From contig NZ_JOBF01000007.1 of NCBI RefSeq assembly GCF_000718635.1, positions 62,001 through 126,000 on the forward strand: a stretch of 64,000 nucleotides of DNA. Direction: 5' to 3'. This document shows positions 6,568 through 15,227 of the stretch, one piece after another. Under the pieces are notes generated by a model, which saw only the letters and a list, made by a program, of their open reading frames with translations, was not told the origin of the DNA and ran no database searches. Positions within the stretch are counted from its first letter, which is position 1. Each line of letters starts with the position of its first letter. Origin of the DNA: Streptomyces varsoviensis. GTDB lineage: Bacteria > Actinomycetota > Actinomycetes > Streptomycetales > Streptomycetaceae. The translations under genes and the position numbers were made by a program.

Positions 6568-8409
6568 ATGCGCATCCAGCCACGGCAGCACCTGCTGGAG
6601 ATCTGGCAGGCGATCGCGCGGCATTCATTTCCCGATGGCGGCTGGCAATGGGGCGAGCAGGGCGGCGCGAGCAGCGTCGCCGACGCCGAGCATCTGCTGT
6701 GCCTGCTGTATCCGGCCACCGAGATTCCGGCCTTCCGGCTCGACGCGCCGAACGAGACCACGGACGACGCGCTGCGCGCCCTGCGACGGGCCGGCACCCG
6801 CGAGGATATTCCGTGCAATATGATCGCCGCGGTCACCCAGTTCATGGCGGCGCACACCACCGAGGAATCCGTTCCCAGCTTCGCCGGCGGATATTATTTC
6901 GCCCCACAGGACCCGGCCGAGGAATTGACGCCGGAACAGCGCGCGCTGGGCGTAGTGGATTCCTATTCCATGTCGATCACGCTGGCGCTGGCGACCCTCG
7001 GTTTTCTCAAGGTGTACGCGCGCGAACCGCGCCGCAAAGACGTCGAGGAAATGGCGCTCGCGCTGGAGGCGGCCACCCGGAAGCGGCTCACCGCGGCAAT
7101 GGTGAGCCTGTTGCGGTGTTTCACCGTCAATCTCTTCGACGCCGAATCCGAACAGGGCGTCTCGCTGTGCGACCGGGTGAATCAGGAGGGCCTTTCCCGG
7201 CGGTCCGTGGTGCAGCAGCTCCGGCGCGAACTCAAACCGATCCGGGCCGCCATCCGGGAATACATGGAACTCGGCATCAACGTGGTCGGAGATCTCGGCA
7301 ACGAGAACCTGCTGTTCGAGTGCGGCTGGTCCTGGGGCGTGGTACAGGACGCGCCGCCGATCGACACGACCGCGTCCATCGGCGCCCAGCCCAAGGGCGT
7401 CGCGCGGCCGGAGCCGTATCTGTACTTCACGGTGGTCGCGCTCGACGGCATCGCGGACCTGTTCTCCGACCGGACGCTGACGCTGGGCCTGCTCAACACG
7501 GAACAGCAGCGGCTGGCGGAGGCGCTGCGGCTGCGCTGGGAGATCACCCAGCAGTACTGGTCGAAGATCGCCCGGTTCGGCGAGGGCCGCTGGCCGCTGG
7601 AGGACGTCCCCTGGCGGACGGGCGGCCAGTACATGGAGTCGGACTACTTCAGCCTCTCGGTGGCGGCCATCCTGGTCCAGGACCTGTTCCGGCGCCGGGC
7701 CACCGACGACGACCTCACCAGGACCGTGGCGGTGATGGAGGAGCTGGCCTCGCGGGCCAAGATCACGCGGCGGATGACGCGCGACGACCCCGCGGTGGAG
7801 CTGCACAATCCGGGCATCAGGCTGCCGCTGCTGGGCAGCGAGAGCCTGGGGCCGGCCATGCAGTGGTCGATGTCCGACTTCCCGGCGCAGTTGCTCAAGC
7901 GCACGATCCAGCTCTGCAGCCTCTCCCGGAACATCGGCTCGCACGACCGGCTGCTGCGGCTCGCGGAGCAGATCCTCGACCATCTCTGGGAGCGGCGCAT
8001 CCCCACGGGCCCGGGCGCGAAGCTGTGGGACAACGTGCACGCGGTGTGCCCGGATTCGCCGCCGACCGCGTCCCCGCTGTCCTGGACCATCACCGAACGC
8101 ATAGTCGAATGCATGACCGCGGCCACCGGTCTGTACCGGCAACCGCCCATCCGAAGCGCCGAATTGAACAGCATGGCGACCGCTCTGCTCAGTGAGGCCG
8201 GCCATCTCTTCGGAAACGAGATGATGGAACCCACCTCCCTGGAGGACACCTCGCGGGAGATCCGGCTCAAAACCGTGGAGCTCCAGTTGCGCAGGGCCCG
8301 GCAGCTCGTGGACGGCCGGCCGGGCACCGCGTGCGCGCTGGCGCTGGACGTGCTCGGCCAGCTCGACGAATTGGTCGTCGCCCGGCGCGCCGGGTCGAGA
8401 GGGGTGTGA
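6568..8409 (+). CDS. SCO2524-family protein of unknown function
   Basis: A 613-aa, probably soluble, mostly helical protein starting at ATG 6568 after AAGGGG. The opening (MRIQPRQHLLEIWQAIARHS, then DAEHLLCLLYPATEIPAF) and the overall length match the SCO2524 family as I remember it. There is no signal peptide, clear membrane segment or recognised catalytic motif. The repeated helical, Trp- and Arg-rich pattern resembles helical-repeat or toroid folds (for example LLRCFTVNLFDAES, then GWSWGVVQDAPPID), but I cannot assign an enzyme class. It lies 40 nt after the methyltransferase and 3 nt before the P-loop gene, which argues for one transcript. Confidence 0.8.
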   Translation: MRIQPRQHLLEIWQAIARHSFPDGGWQWGEQGGASSVADAEHLLCLLYPATEIPAFRLDAPNETTDDALRALRRAGTREDIPCNMIAAVTQFMAAHTTEESVPSFAGGYYFAPQDPAEELTPEQRALGVVDSYSMSITLALATLGFLKVYAREPRRKDVEEMALALEAATRKRLTAAMVSLLRCFTVNLFDAESEQGVSLCDRVNQEGLSRRSVVQQLRRELKPIRAAIREYMELGINVVGDLGNENLLFECGWSWGVVQDAPPIDTTASIGAQPKGVARPEPYLYFTVVALDGIADLFSDRTLTLGLLNTEQQRLAEALRLRWEITQQYWSKIARFGEGRWPLEDVPWRTGGQYMESDYFSLSVAAILVQDLFRRRATDDDLTRTVAVMEELASRAKITRRMTRDDPAVELHNPGIRLPLLGSESLGPAMQWSMSDFPAQLLKRTIQLCSLSRNIGSHDRLLRLAEQILDHLWERRIPTGPGAKLWDNVHAVCPDSPPTASPLSWTITERIVECMTAATGLYRQPPIRSAELNSMATALLSEAGHLFGNEMMEPTSLEDTSREIRLKTVELQLRRARQLVDGRPGTACALALDVLGQLDELVVARRAGSRGV

Positions 8410-8412
8410 GAC

Positions 8413-9330
8413 ATGCTCGTCTTCGCCGCCTCCGACAAAGGGGGCACGGGCCGCTCGGTCACCAGCGCCAATCTCGCCTATCGGCGCTCGCTCCGCGGCG
8501 ACGACGTCTGCTATCTCGATTTCGATTTCGGCTCCCCCACGGCCGCCGCCGTCTTCGACGTGCCCGGCTCGCTGCGCGGCGTGGAGAGCGGCGGGCTGCA
8601 CTCCTACCTCCAGGGCAAGGTCACCGAGCCGCACCGGATCGACGTGTGGGCGGACACCGAGAACGAGGCGCTGCGTCAGCGGCCCACGGGCTCGGGCCAG
8701 TTGGTGCTGGTGCCGGGCGACCGCAGCGGCGGCGAGTTCGCGACCAACCGCGACGCGGTGCGCCGCTGCGTCAGCCTCTTCCTGCGGCTGGAGGAGGAGT
8801 TCGACGTGATCCTCGTCGATCTGAGCGCGGGCCGCTCCTACGCCGTGGACATGGCGCTCGACGCGACCTCCCGGCCCGAGGCGCGGGGGCTGCTGACGCG
8901 CTGGCTGGTCTTCCACCGGTGGACCCGGCAGCACATCGTCGCCGCCTCCGGGCTGGTCTTCGGCGACCGCGGGGTGGTGGCCGGCGGGGTGGCGCGCGGG
9001 CACGACAAGGAGCGGCTGCTGTCCTCCATCCGGTTCGTACGGGCCGCCGTGCCGGACCCGGAGTCCCCGCTGCTGGCGCATGTGCCGGCGCCCCAGTCGG
9101 CGTGGCTGCGCAAGTGCGACCAGGACCTCAGGGAGTTCGCTTCGGCCCAACAGGTGGGCTACAGCCGGGTGTTGAGCACGGTGCCGCTGGAGCCCGTGCT
9201 GCAGTGGCGGGAGCAGCTCATCACCGACGAGGACGTGCTGGCGAGCAAGGTGGCCAACCGGGCGACCCGCGAGGCGCTGGAGGAGCTGGCGGACAAGCTC
9301 GACGACGAGGGCGCCTGGGGGGAGCGGTAG
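8413..9330 (+). CDS. SCO2523-family variant P-loop protein (ParA/MinD-like)
   Basis: A 305-aa SIMIBI-class ATPase-like protein. The N-terminus reads MLVFAASDKGGTGRSVTSAN. This is the deviant Walker A of ParA/MinD proteins (KGGxGKT/S) with the signature lysine kept but the second, phosphate-binding lysine replaced by arginine. A Walker B-like strand DVILVDLSAG occurs at about 133-142, and VCYLDFDFGSPT follows the P-loop. The loss of the P-loop lysine suggests altered or absent hydrolysis, so a nucleotide-dependent switch or scaffold is more likely than a DNA motor. It starts 3 nt after the previous stop and overlaps the next gene by 1 nt. Confidence 0.85.
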   Translation: MLVFAASDKGGTGRSVTSANLAYRRSLRGDDVCYLDFDFGSPTAAAVFDVPGSLRGVESGGLHSYLQGKVTEPHRIDVWADTENEALRQRPTGSGQLVLVPGDRSGGEFATNRDAVRRCVSLFLRLEEEFDVILVDLSAGRSYAVDMALDATSRPEARGLLTRWLVFHRWTRQHIVAASGLVFGDRGVVAGGVARGHDKERLLSSIRFVRAAVPDPESPLLAHVPAPQSAWLRKCDQDLREFASAQQVGYSRVLSTVPLEPVLQWREQLITDEDVLASKVANRATREALEELADKLDDEGAWGER

Positions 9331-10286
9331 TGGATTCCGTGTTCCGCGAGGCGACCGCGGACCCCCGCACGCAGGCGGTGCCGCTCTCCCATGTCTCCAT
9401 GGAGCTGGGCCATCTGTACATGGAGGACTTCGCGGCCGGCCCCGAGCGGCTGCGCCGGCAGTTCGCGCGGGTCAAGCCGTGGGCCGACGCCCTGCACGCG
9501 TCGCTCGCCGGTACGGCCTTCAAGGGCCGCCCGCGGGTGAGCAGTTGCTTTCTCGTCGACGACTACTTCAGCCCGTTCTCGACGCCCGCCGAGGTGCTGC
9601 CGACGCTGCTCGACGAGGCGCGGCGGGCCGGGCTCGTCATCGACTACCTGGCGCGGGAGTCGGCGTGCGCCCGGGCGCGGGGCGTGGAGCCGGCCCGGTC
9701 CGTGGAACCCCGGCTCGTGGAGTCCCCACCGCCGGGCAGCGACGGCTCGCGGCCGTCCGTACGGCAGGTGGGCTGGCTGGCCAACGGCGAGCGCACCCCG
9801 GCGACCGGTTCGCTGGAGGCCATGAGCGGCCTCGCCGCGTGGCAGCCGCCGTCGGAGGTGGGCGCGCGCCGCCACTCGATCTTCGTGGACATCGAGCTGT
9901 GGGACGACCAGGGCGGGGACCGCACCTGGTCCTGTCCGTTCCTCGCGGCGGTCTGGCAGCTCACGCGGCTGGGGCTGCTCCGGGACCGCGGGGAGCCGGT
10001 GCTGCGGCCGAGCCCGTGGAGCGGGGAGTTCCCCGAGGAGTGGGAGCGGCTGCCGCCGCTGCTCCAGCTCAACCCGGCCGCCGCGCCGTTCGCGGCCTAT
10101 CGCACGTACTCCATCCTGCCCACCCGCTTCCTGCCCGTGGAGCACGCCGTGCACATCGTGCTCGGCCGGGTGGTGGTGGAGGAGGCCGTGCTGCGCCAGG
10201 TCGCGGAGCGCTCCGCGCGCGAGGGCATCGAGGTGCCCGCGGAGATCGTGCGGCGGACCTCCTACCACTTCGTCGACGAGCCATGA
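9330..10286 (+). CDS. SCO2522-family protein of unknown function
   Basis: The 318-aa product starts at GTG 9330, which overlaps the TAG of the P-loop gene by one base and has GGGGGAG upstream. The conserved-looking opening is PLSHVSMELGHLYMEDF, then GRPRVSSCFLVDDYFSP, then LIDYLARESACA. The C-terminal half has RRHSIFVDIELWDD and FLPVEHAVHIVLGRV. The mixture of beta strands and acidic patches such as LVDDYF suggests an alpha/beta fold, but no known catalytic motif is obvious. Strict order with the SCO2521, 2523, 2524 and 2525 homologues, with overlaps on both sides, implies co-translation and a joint role. Confidence 0.8.
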   Translation: MDSVFREATADPRTQAVPLSHVSMELGHLYMEDFAAGPERLRRQFARVKPWADALHASLAGTAFKGRPRVSSCFLVDDYFSPFSTPAEVLPTLLDEARRAGLVIDYLARESACARARGVEPARSVEPRLVESPPPGSDGSRPSVRQVGWLANGERTPATGSLEAMSGLAAWQPPSEVGARRHSIFVDIELWDDQGGDRTWSCPFLAAVWQLTRLGLLRDRGEPVLRPSPWSGEFPEEWERLPPLLQLNPAAAPFAAYRTYSILPTRFLPVEHAVHIVLGRVVVEEAVLRQVAERSAREGIEVPAEIVRRTSYHFVDEP

Positions 10287-11263
10287 GCGCGGCGGCTGGG
10301 CCCAGGGCCCAGGTCATCGCGTGCGGCGAGGTGCGGACGTGTCTGCTGCAGACCTCGGGCGCCCTCTCGCGCGACGGGTCCGCGCGGCTGCTGCGGCTGC
10401 GCCCGGACGAACGGGTGCGTGTCTCCGAGCGCCCCAATCCGTACGCGGTCTCGCCGGACCTGCTCACCGGCGTGGACTGCGCGCTGCCCACGGCGTCGGG
10501 CCGCCAGGTGCGCGGCGTCGGCACGGTGGCGGCGCGGGCCGTGCTCACGGGCGGGCGGGTGCTCCAGGCCACGGCGCTGTTCCGGGCGGACGACGTGGGC
10601 AGCGCGCAGCGGCTGCCGTGGGGGCACTACCTGGTACGGCCGGGGGTCGTGGTGCCCGTGGGGAGGCCGTCGGTGGCCGATGTGCGCGACGGCTTCCTCT
10701 CCGTGGAGCCCCCGGCCGCCGGGACGGTCGATCTCGGCGCCATCGCGGAGCGGCTGCTCACCGATGTGCTGGAGCATCCGCTGCTGGACCGGCGGCCGCC
10801 CTTCAAGTCGCGGCGCACGCGGCTGCGGTGGGCGGCCGTGGGGAGCGCCGAGGGGGACGGCGACGGCGGCGCGGTCATCGAGCGGTTCACGGTGGCCGAC
10901 GACCGGCTGCGGACGCTGTCGCTGCGGCTGCCCGGCCCCGACCCGGCGGCGGCCGCCGCCTTCTGTGAGGATCTGGCCCTGCACGACTGGCTGCTGACGA
11001 CCCTGGTGACCATGGTCGAGCGCAGCCGCCTGGGGTCGGCCGAGGGCCCGGGGGCCGTGCTGGCCCTGCGCCCCGCGGTCGACCATCTGCTGCACCTGTG
11101 GATGCCGAGGGCGCGCGTGAACCGACTTCTGGCGCCGTTGTGGGACGCCCTGGAACGGGAGCCCGGCTTCACCCGGCAGTGGCACACCTTGGTCCAGCGC
11201 ATCCGGGACCAACTGACGCTGCAAGCAATCCCGTTGCTGTGCGACGCCCTGGCGTCGAGCTAA
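10283..11263 (+). CDS. SCO2521-family protein of unknown function
   Basis: A 326-aa protein starting at ATG 10283, overlapping the previous stop as ATGA. It opens with a strand-rich segment (QVIACGEVRTCLLQTSGALS), then YAVSPDLLTGVDCALPTASG and RGVGTVAARAVLTGGRVLQ. The C-terminal half is helical and ends with LTLQAIPLLCDALA. No domain outside its own family is recognised and there is no signal peptide or membrane helix. It is the last of the five conserved genes; the membrane protein after it begins 33 nt downstream and is probably on the same transcript. Confidence 0.8.
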   Translation: MSAAAGPRAQVIACGEVRTCLLQTSGALSRDGSARLLRLRPDERVRVSERPNPYAVSPDLLTGVDCALPTASGRQVRGVGTVAARAVLTGGRVLQATALFRADDVGSAQRLPWGHYLVRPGVVVPVGRPSVADVRDGFLSVEPPAAGTVDLGAIAERLLTDVLEHPLLDRRPPFKSRRTRLRWAAVGSAEGDGDGGAVIERFTVADDRLRTLSLRLPGPDPAAAAAFCEDLALHDWLLTTLVTMVERSRLGSAEGPGAVLALRPAVDHLLHLWMPRARVNRLLAPLWDALEREPGFTRQWHTLVQRIRDQLTLQAIPLLCDALASS

Positions 11264-11296
11264 CCGACGCCACGGCACTACCCCCGGGGGGACGAC

Positions 11297-12226
11297 ATGG
11301 AACGCGAGCACGCGATACCGCCGTTTCTGTGGAAGGCCGCGATCACGCTCGCCGTCGGCGGCGCGGCCTACCTCATCACCAACGCCACCGGGCAGCCGGA
11401 GATCTGGCGGCTGACCATCTCCATCTTCATCGGCGGCTCGACCCTGATCATCCAGTACATGGCCGACTTCGACCGCCGGCTGACCAGCGTGGAGTCGTCG
11501 CTGGAGCGGCACGCGAGGGACATGAACGCCCTCGTCGACCGGCGGTACTCCAAGATCAGCGAGGCCACCAAGCTGTTCAGCCTGGTGGAGAACTCTCCCC
11601 TGCACACCGACTCGGTCGTCCAGTTGGTCAGCAACGCCGCGAAGATCAAGGCGGAGGGCCCCGGCATCGTCGCCACGTTCGCCCAGTCGGAGATCAGCCG
11701 GGTGGGCATGCTGATGGAGGACCTCGACGGCGGCGAGGCCGTGTACGACGGGGAGGACCACGACTGGCTGCTCGCGCTCACGCAGAGCACCACCGTCTCC
11801 ATCGACGCCACGAGCACCTCGGTGGACGTGAACTTCTGGACCACCGAGCTGGGCCGGCGGTATCTGGCGGCGCAGCGGGAGGCCATCAAGCGCGGCGTGC
11901 GGGTGCGCCGGCTGTTCATCGTCGACCACCCGGACCTGGTGGACGACGAGGCGGTACGGGAGCTGCGCGTGAGCCACGCGGACCTGGGCGTGGAGGTGCG
12001 GGTACTGTCGATGTCGACGCTGCCGCAGAGACTCAAGCTCGACACGATGTTCGACTTCATCATCTTCGACGACGCCGTCAGCTACGAGGTCAGCGCCGAG
12101 CAGGCGCTGGAGCCGGTGATCGCCAACACCCGGCTGGTGCTGCGGGACGTCCGGGTCGCCCGGCGCGTACAGCGCTTCAAGGACCTGTGGGAGGCAGGGT
12201 CGGTGACAGGACGTCAACTCGATTGA
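11297..12226 (+). CDS. membrane-anchored protein with coiled coil and PLD-like domain
   Basis: The 309-aa product starts at ATG 11297 after GGGGGGA. Two hydrophobic helices lie at about 10-27 (LWKAAITLAVGGAAYLIT) and 36-54 (RLTISIFIGGSTLIIQYM), followed by a helical, coiled-coil-like stretch (RRLTSVESSLERHARDMNALV). The C-terminal 160 residues have the alternating pattern of phospholipase D-like domains: VDVNFWTTELGRRYLAAQ, then IKRGVRVRRLFIVDHPD. I cannot find an HKD catalytic motif, so it may be an inactive sensor fold. It is 33 nt downstream of the SCO2521-type gene, and its end overlaps the convergent lipoprotein gene by 50 nt. The PLD-like assignment is moderate. Confidence 0.72.
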   Translation: MEREHAIPPFLWKAAITLAVGGAAYLITNATGQPEIWRLTISIFIGGSTLIIQYMADFDRRLTSVESSLERHARDMNALVDRRYSKISEATKLFSLVENSPLHTDSVVQLVSNAAKIKAEGPGIVATFAQSEISRVGMLMEDLDGGEAVYDGEDHDWLLALTQSTTVSIDATSTSVDVNFWTTELGRRYLAAQREAIKRGVRVRRLFIVDHPDLVDDEAVRELRVSHADLGVEVRVLSMSTLPQRLKLDTMFDFIIFDDAVSYEVSAEQALEPVIANTRLVLRDVRVARRVQRFKDLWEAGSVTGRQLD

Positions 12227-12827
12227 GGTGCTCGTCGCCGGGCCACCGGGCCGACGTCCCGCCATGCGCCCCCTCGGCGCCGGGCGGCGGGCTCTTCGAG
12301 GGCGTGGGCCGGTCCGAGGAGGGAAGGATGGTGTACACGTCGCACATGAGGTTCTCGACGGCCCCGCCACCGCCGCTGAGGTCGACCTTGACCTCCCAAG
12401 GCGGCTTGCCGCCCGGCACGTCGTTCGCGGCCGCGGTGCACACGAGCTGATTGCGGGCGAACACCCCGAGTTCGCCCACGTTCAGGGGCAGTTGCACGCT
12501 GACCCGGCCCTTGCCGGTGGTGACGTGGACGTCGCCCATCTTCGGCACCGCGGTCCGCATGCCGCGTCGCCGCTCCCCGTCATCGGGGCCGCCGATCAGC
12601 AGTTGCACCGCCTCGTCCGCGCTCACATCGCCGGAGGCGGGCCGGCGGACCGGCCGCATGCCCACGGGCGAGAGGAAGTAGAGCACCGCCTCCCGCGCCG
12701 AGGCGCTGGGCCGCTTCGCGCCGGTGGCGGGCTGCCCCACGTCGATGACCCCGGTCGGCTCGATGCCGCACCCCGCGACCAGGACGAGCAGCAGCGCCGC
12801 GGCCGCCCCGGACCGCACTCTCCTCAC
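12177..12827 (-). CDS. GerMN-domain lipoprotein accessory to the two-component system
   Basis: GTG at 12827 overlaps the kinase stop as GTGA and begins a 216-aa lipoprotein precursor. It has a short basic N-terminus, a hydrophobic stretch and the lipobox LVAGC, so it should be exported and anchored outside the membrane. The middle part (EAVLYFLSPVGMRPVRRP, then ADEAVQLLIGGP and VSVQLPLNVGEL) matches the GerMN domain found in actinobacterial sensor-associated lipoproteins such as LpqB. Its position directly after the kinase suggests it modulates signal perception. The C-terminal 16 or so codons overlap, antisense, the end of the PLD-like gene. Confidence 0.82.
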   Translation of the reverse strand: MRRVRSGAAAALLLVLVAGCGIEPTGVIDVGQPATGAKRPSASAREAVLYFLSPVGMRPVRRPASGDVSADEAVQLLIGGPDDGERRRGMRTAVPKMGDVHVTTGKGRVSVQLPLNVGELGVFARNQLVCTAAANDVPGGKPPWEVKVDLSGGGGAVENLMCDVYTILPSSDRPTPSKSPPPGAEGAHGGTSARWPGDEHLNRVDVLSPTLPPTGP

Positions 12828-14419
12828 GCCTGCCTCCCTCCCCGCCTCAGCGGCAGTTCCACGGTGAACACCGCTCCGCCCCCGGGCCGGTTGGCGGCCC
12901 GCACCGTACCGTCGTGCAGCCGCACGTTCTCCATGGTGATGGCGAGGCCGAGCCCGCTGCCCTCCGAGCGGGCCCGTGCGGCGTCCGCCTTGTAGAAGCG
13001 GTCGAAGACGTGCGGGAGGACTTCGGGGTCTATGCCGCCGCCCCCGTCGGAGATCTCGATCAGCAGCCACTCGCCGTCCTCGCGGGGCTCGGTGCGCGCC
13101 GTGATCCGTACGGGCGGGCCGCCGTGCCGCAGCGCGTTCCCGACGAGGTTGGCGACCACGACGTCGATCCGGCGCGGATCGATCCTGGCCCGTACCCCCT
13201 CGGGCAGATCGGCCGTCACCCGGCCCTCCCAGGCGCGCGCCTGGAGCGTCTTGCCCACCGCCTCGCGGATGTCCACCTCGTCGAGATGGAGCGCCGCGGC
13301 GCCCGCGTCGAACCGCGAGACCTCCATCAAGTCCTCGACCATGCGAGCGAGTTTGCCGGTCTCCTCGGTGATGAGGCGCACCGCGTGGCCCGTGTCCGGG
13401 TCGAGGTCGCCGGCGTCCTCGTCGAGGACGTCGGTGACGGCGGTCATGGCGGCCAGCGGGGTGCGCAGCTCGTGCGAGACGTCGGCGGCGAAGCGGCGGG
13501 CGTTGGCCTCCATCCGGCGCAGCTCGGCGATGTTCTCCTCCAGGGCGGCGGCCATGCCGTTGAACGTCCGTGAGAGCTCGGCGAGTTCATCGCCGCCGGT
13601 CACCTTGAGCCGGGTGTCCAGCTCCCCCTCGGTGATCTTCTGGGTGGCGCGCCGCAGCTCCCGTACGGGCCGCAGCACCCCTCGCGCGGCGAGCAGCGCC
13701 GGGACGATGGCGATCGCGAAGGCGGGCAGCGCGCCGCGCTGGGCGGCCAGGACGAGCGCCTGCACATTGGCCTCCTCGCCGCGCAGCGGCATCCGCGCGT
13801 AGACCTCCAGGCCGGACCGCTCCGAACCGTTGTCGCCGAAGGTGACGGGCAGGCCGATGACGAGCCACGGCTCGCCTCGGACATCGATGCGCTGGAAGGC
13901 GGACACGCCCTTGCGCACCTTCTCCTGGAGCTCGCGGGAGACCTGGCCGTCCGGGATGGCGCCGGGTACCGGGGGCTGGCTCTCGTAGCGGGCGTAGGTG
14001 ATCCAGCGCTGGGGCTCCCCCGCCTGGTCGAGGTCGTGGGTGAAGGTGGCCAGCGCCGTCTGGTCGGGCGGGAAGGGGACGTCCGGGAGCTGCGCATTGA
14101 CCCGGGAGCGCAGGGTCTGCACGGCGGTGTCCTGGGTGCGTTTGAGGATCGCGTTGCGGGCCTCGCGGAAGGTGAGGGCCGCGGTGGTGAGCGCGCTGAG
14201 GGCCGCGACGAGCAGGAAGGCGACCACGAGGCGGGCGCGCAGGCCGCGGACGAGGGAGCGCGGATGGAACCGGCGCCGGGCGGGCGGGCCGTCCTCGGCG
14301 CTCCCGCACCCGGCGGGCGTACCGTCCGGGGCCCCCTGTGCACGGTTCTCAGAGGTTTCACGGTCGGAGGCCCGTTCCGCCCGGTCGGGGGCCTTCCGGC
14401 CGTCGGGCTCCGGGGGCAT
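12824..14419 (-). CDS. two-component sensor histidine kinase
   Basis: A 531-aa membrane kinase. ATG 14419 shares its A with the regulator stop (TGATG); an in-frame GTG one codon upstream is the alternative. Order: a hydrophilic, Arg/Asp-rich tail (about 1-60), TM1 (LVVAFLLVAALSALTTAALT), an extracytoplasmic sensor of about 140 residues, a second hydrophobic segment (FAIAIVPALLA), HAMP, HisKA with phosphoacceptor His in SHELRTPLAAM (about residue 316), then HATPase_c with VVANLVGNALRHG, DGGGGI and GSGLGLA boxes. It forms an operon RR-HK-lipoprotein. That layout next to SCO2521-2525-type genes is reminiscent of the SCO2517-2519 region of S. coelicolor, which I could not verify. The signal is unknown. 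Confidence 0.9.
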   Translation of the reverse strand: MPPEPDGRKAPDRAERASDRETSENRAQGAPDGTPAGCGSAEDGPPARRRFHPRSLVRGLRARLVVAFLLVAALSALTTAALTFREARNAILKRTQDTAVQTLRSRVNAQLPDVPFPPDQTALATFTHDLDQAGEPQRWITYARYESQPPVPGAIPDGQVSRELQEKVRKGVSAFQRIDVRGEPWLVIGLPVTFGDNGSERSGLEVYARMPLRGEEANVQALVLAAQRGALPAFAIAIVPALLAARGVLRPVRELRRATQKITEGELDTRLKVTGGDELAELSRTFNGMAAALEENIAELRRMEANARRFAADVSHELRTPLAAMTAVTDVLDEDAGDLDPDTGHAVRLITEETGKLARMVEDLMEVSRFDAGAAALHLDEVDIREAVGKTLQARAWEGRVTADLPEGVRARIDPRRIDVVVANLVGNALRHGGPPVRITARTEPREDGEWLLIEISDGGGGIDPEVLPHVFDRFYKADAARARSEGSGLGLAITMENVRLHDGTVRAANRPGGGAVFTVELPLRRGGRQA

Positions 14420-15117
14420 CACACCGGCCCGAAGCGGTAGCCGAAGCCGCGTACGGTCTGGACGTACCGCGGCGAGCGCGAGGAGTCCTCGACCTTGGTC
14501 CGCAGCCGCATCACACAGGCGTCCACCAGCCGGGCGTCTCCGTAGTAGCTGTGCTCCCAGACGTGTTCCAGGAGCTGCTGGCGGCTGAAGACGCGGCCGG
14601 GCGCCGCCGACAGGTACAGCAGCAGCTTCAGCTCCGAGGGGGCCAGCGGCAGGTCCGCGCCGTGCTTGGAGACCAGCAGCCCGCCGCGGTCGATGACGAG
14701 GTCGCCGTGGATCTCGGCGTCCGGGGGCGTGGCGACGGGGCCCTCGGTGGCAGGGGGCGCGGCGCGGCGCAGCACGGCGCGGATGCGCGCTTCGAGCACC
14801 TCGCCGCGGGCGGGCTTGACGATGTAGTCGTCGGCGCCGGCCTCCAGGCCGAGGACGACGTCTATGTCGTCGCCGCGCGCGGTGAGCATGATGATCGGGA
14901 GCTGCTGGGTGGCGCGGATGCGGCGGCAGACCTCGAAGCCGCTGCGGTCGGGGAGCATGAGGTCGAGGAGGACGAGGTCGGGCCGGAAGGTCTCCAGCGC
15001 GGCGAGCCCGGCGTCGCCGGTCGGCGCGGCCTCGACTTCGTGGCCGCGGCGGCGGAGGGCGAGGGTGACCCCTTCCCGTACGGCGCGGTCGTCCTCGATC
15101 AGCAGCACGCGTGACAT
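14419..15117 (-). CDS. OmpR/PhoB-type response regulator
   Basis: This 232-aa regulator has a receiver domain (acidic pair ED at 8-9, phosphoacceptor D52 in LVLLDLMLP, Lys in YIVKPARGE) and a C-terminal winged helix (LAPSELKLLLYLS, then RLVDACVMRLRTKVED and VRGFGYRF). It is the first gene of the minus-strand RR-HK-lipoprotein operon, overlapping the kinase start. Upstream of ATG 15117 a GATACT element (15129-15124) is 6 nt from the start codon and no Shine-Dalgarno sequence is seen, so a leaderless start is possible. It resembles AfsQ1 and CseB in sequence but I do not assign either name. Confidence 0.9.
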   Translation of the reverse strand: MSRVLLIEDDRAVREGVTLALRRRGHEVEAAPTGDAGLAALETFRPDLVLLDLMLPDRSGFEVCRRIRATQQLPIIMLTARGDDIDVVLGLEAGADDYIVKPARGEVLEARIRAVLRRAAPPATEGPVATPPDAEIHGDLVIDRGGLLVSKHGADLPLAPSELKLLLYLSAAPGRVFSRQQLLEHVWEHSYYGDARLVDACVMRLRTKVEDSSRSPRYVQTVRGFGYRFGPV

Positions 15118-15227
15118 GCGATCAGTATCGATCCGATCAGGTCGTGCTCCCGCATCAGGGGGTGTCGATCAGCTCAATTGTCATCGACCGCTCATATTCG
15201 GGGGCGCTTCGAGGCGGTATGGGGCGC

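Noticed and set aside
12580..12771. Extended N-terminus for the GerMN lipoprotein (frame open to 13070)
   Set aside because: The extension lies antisense-free but overlaps the kinase catalytic domain on the same strand; the GTGA overlap at 12827 with a lipobox right after is far better.
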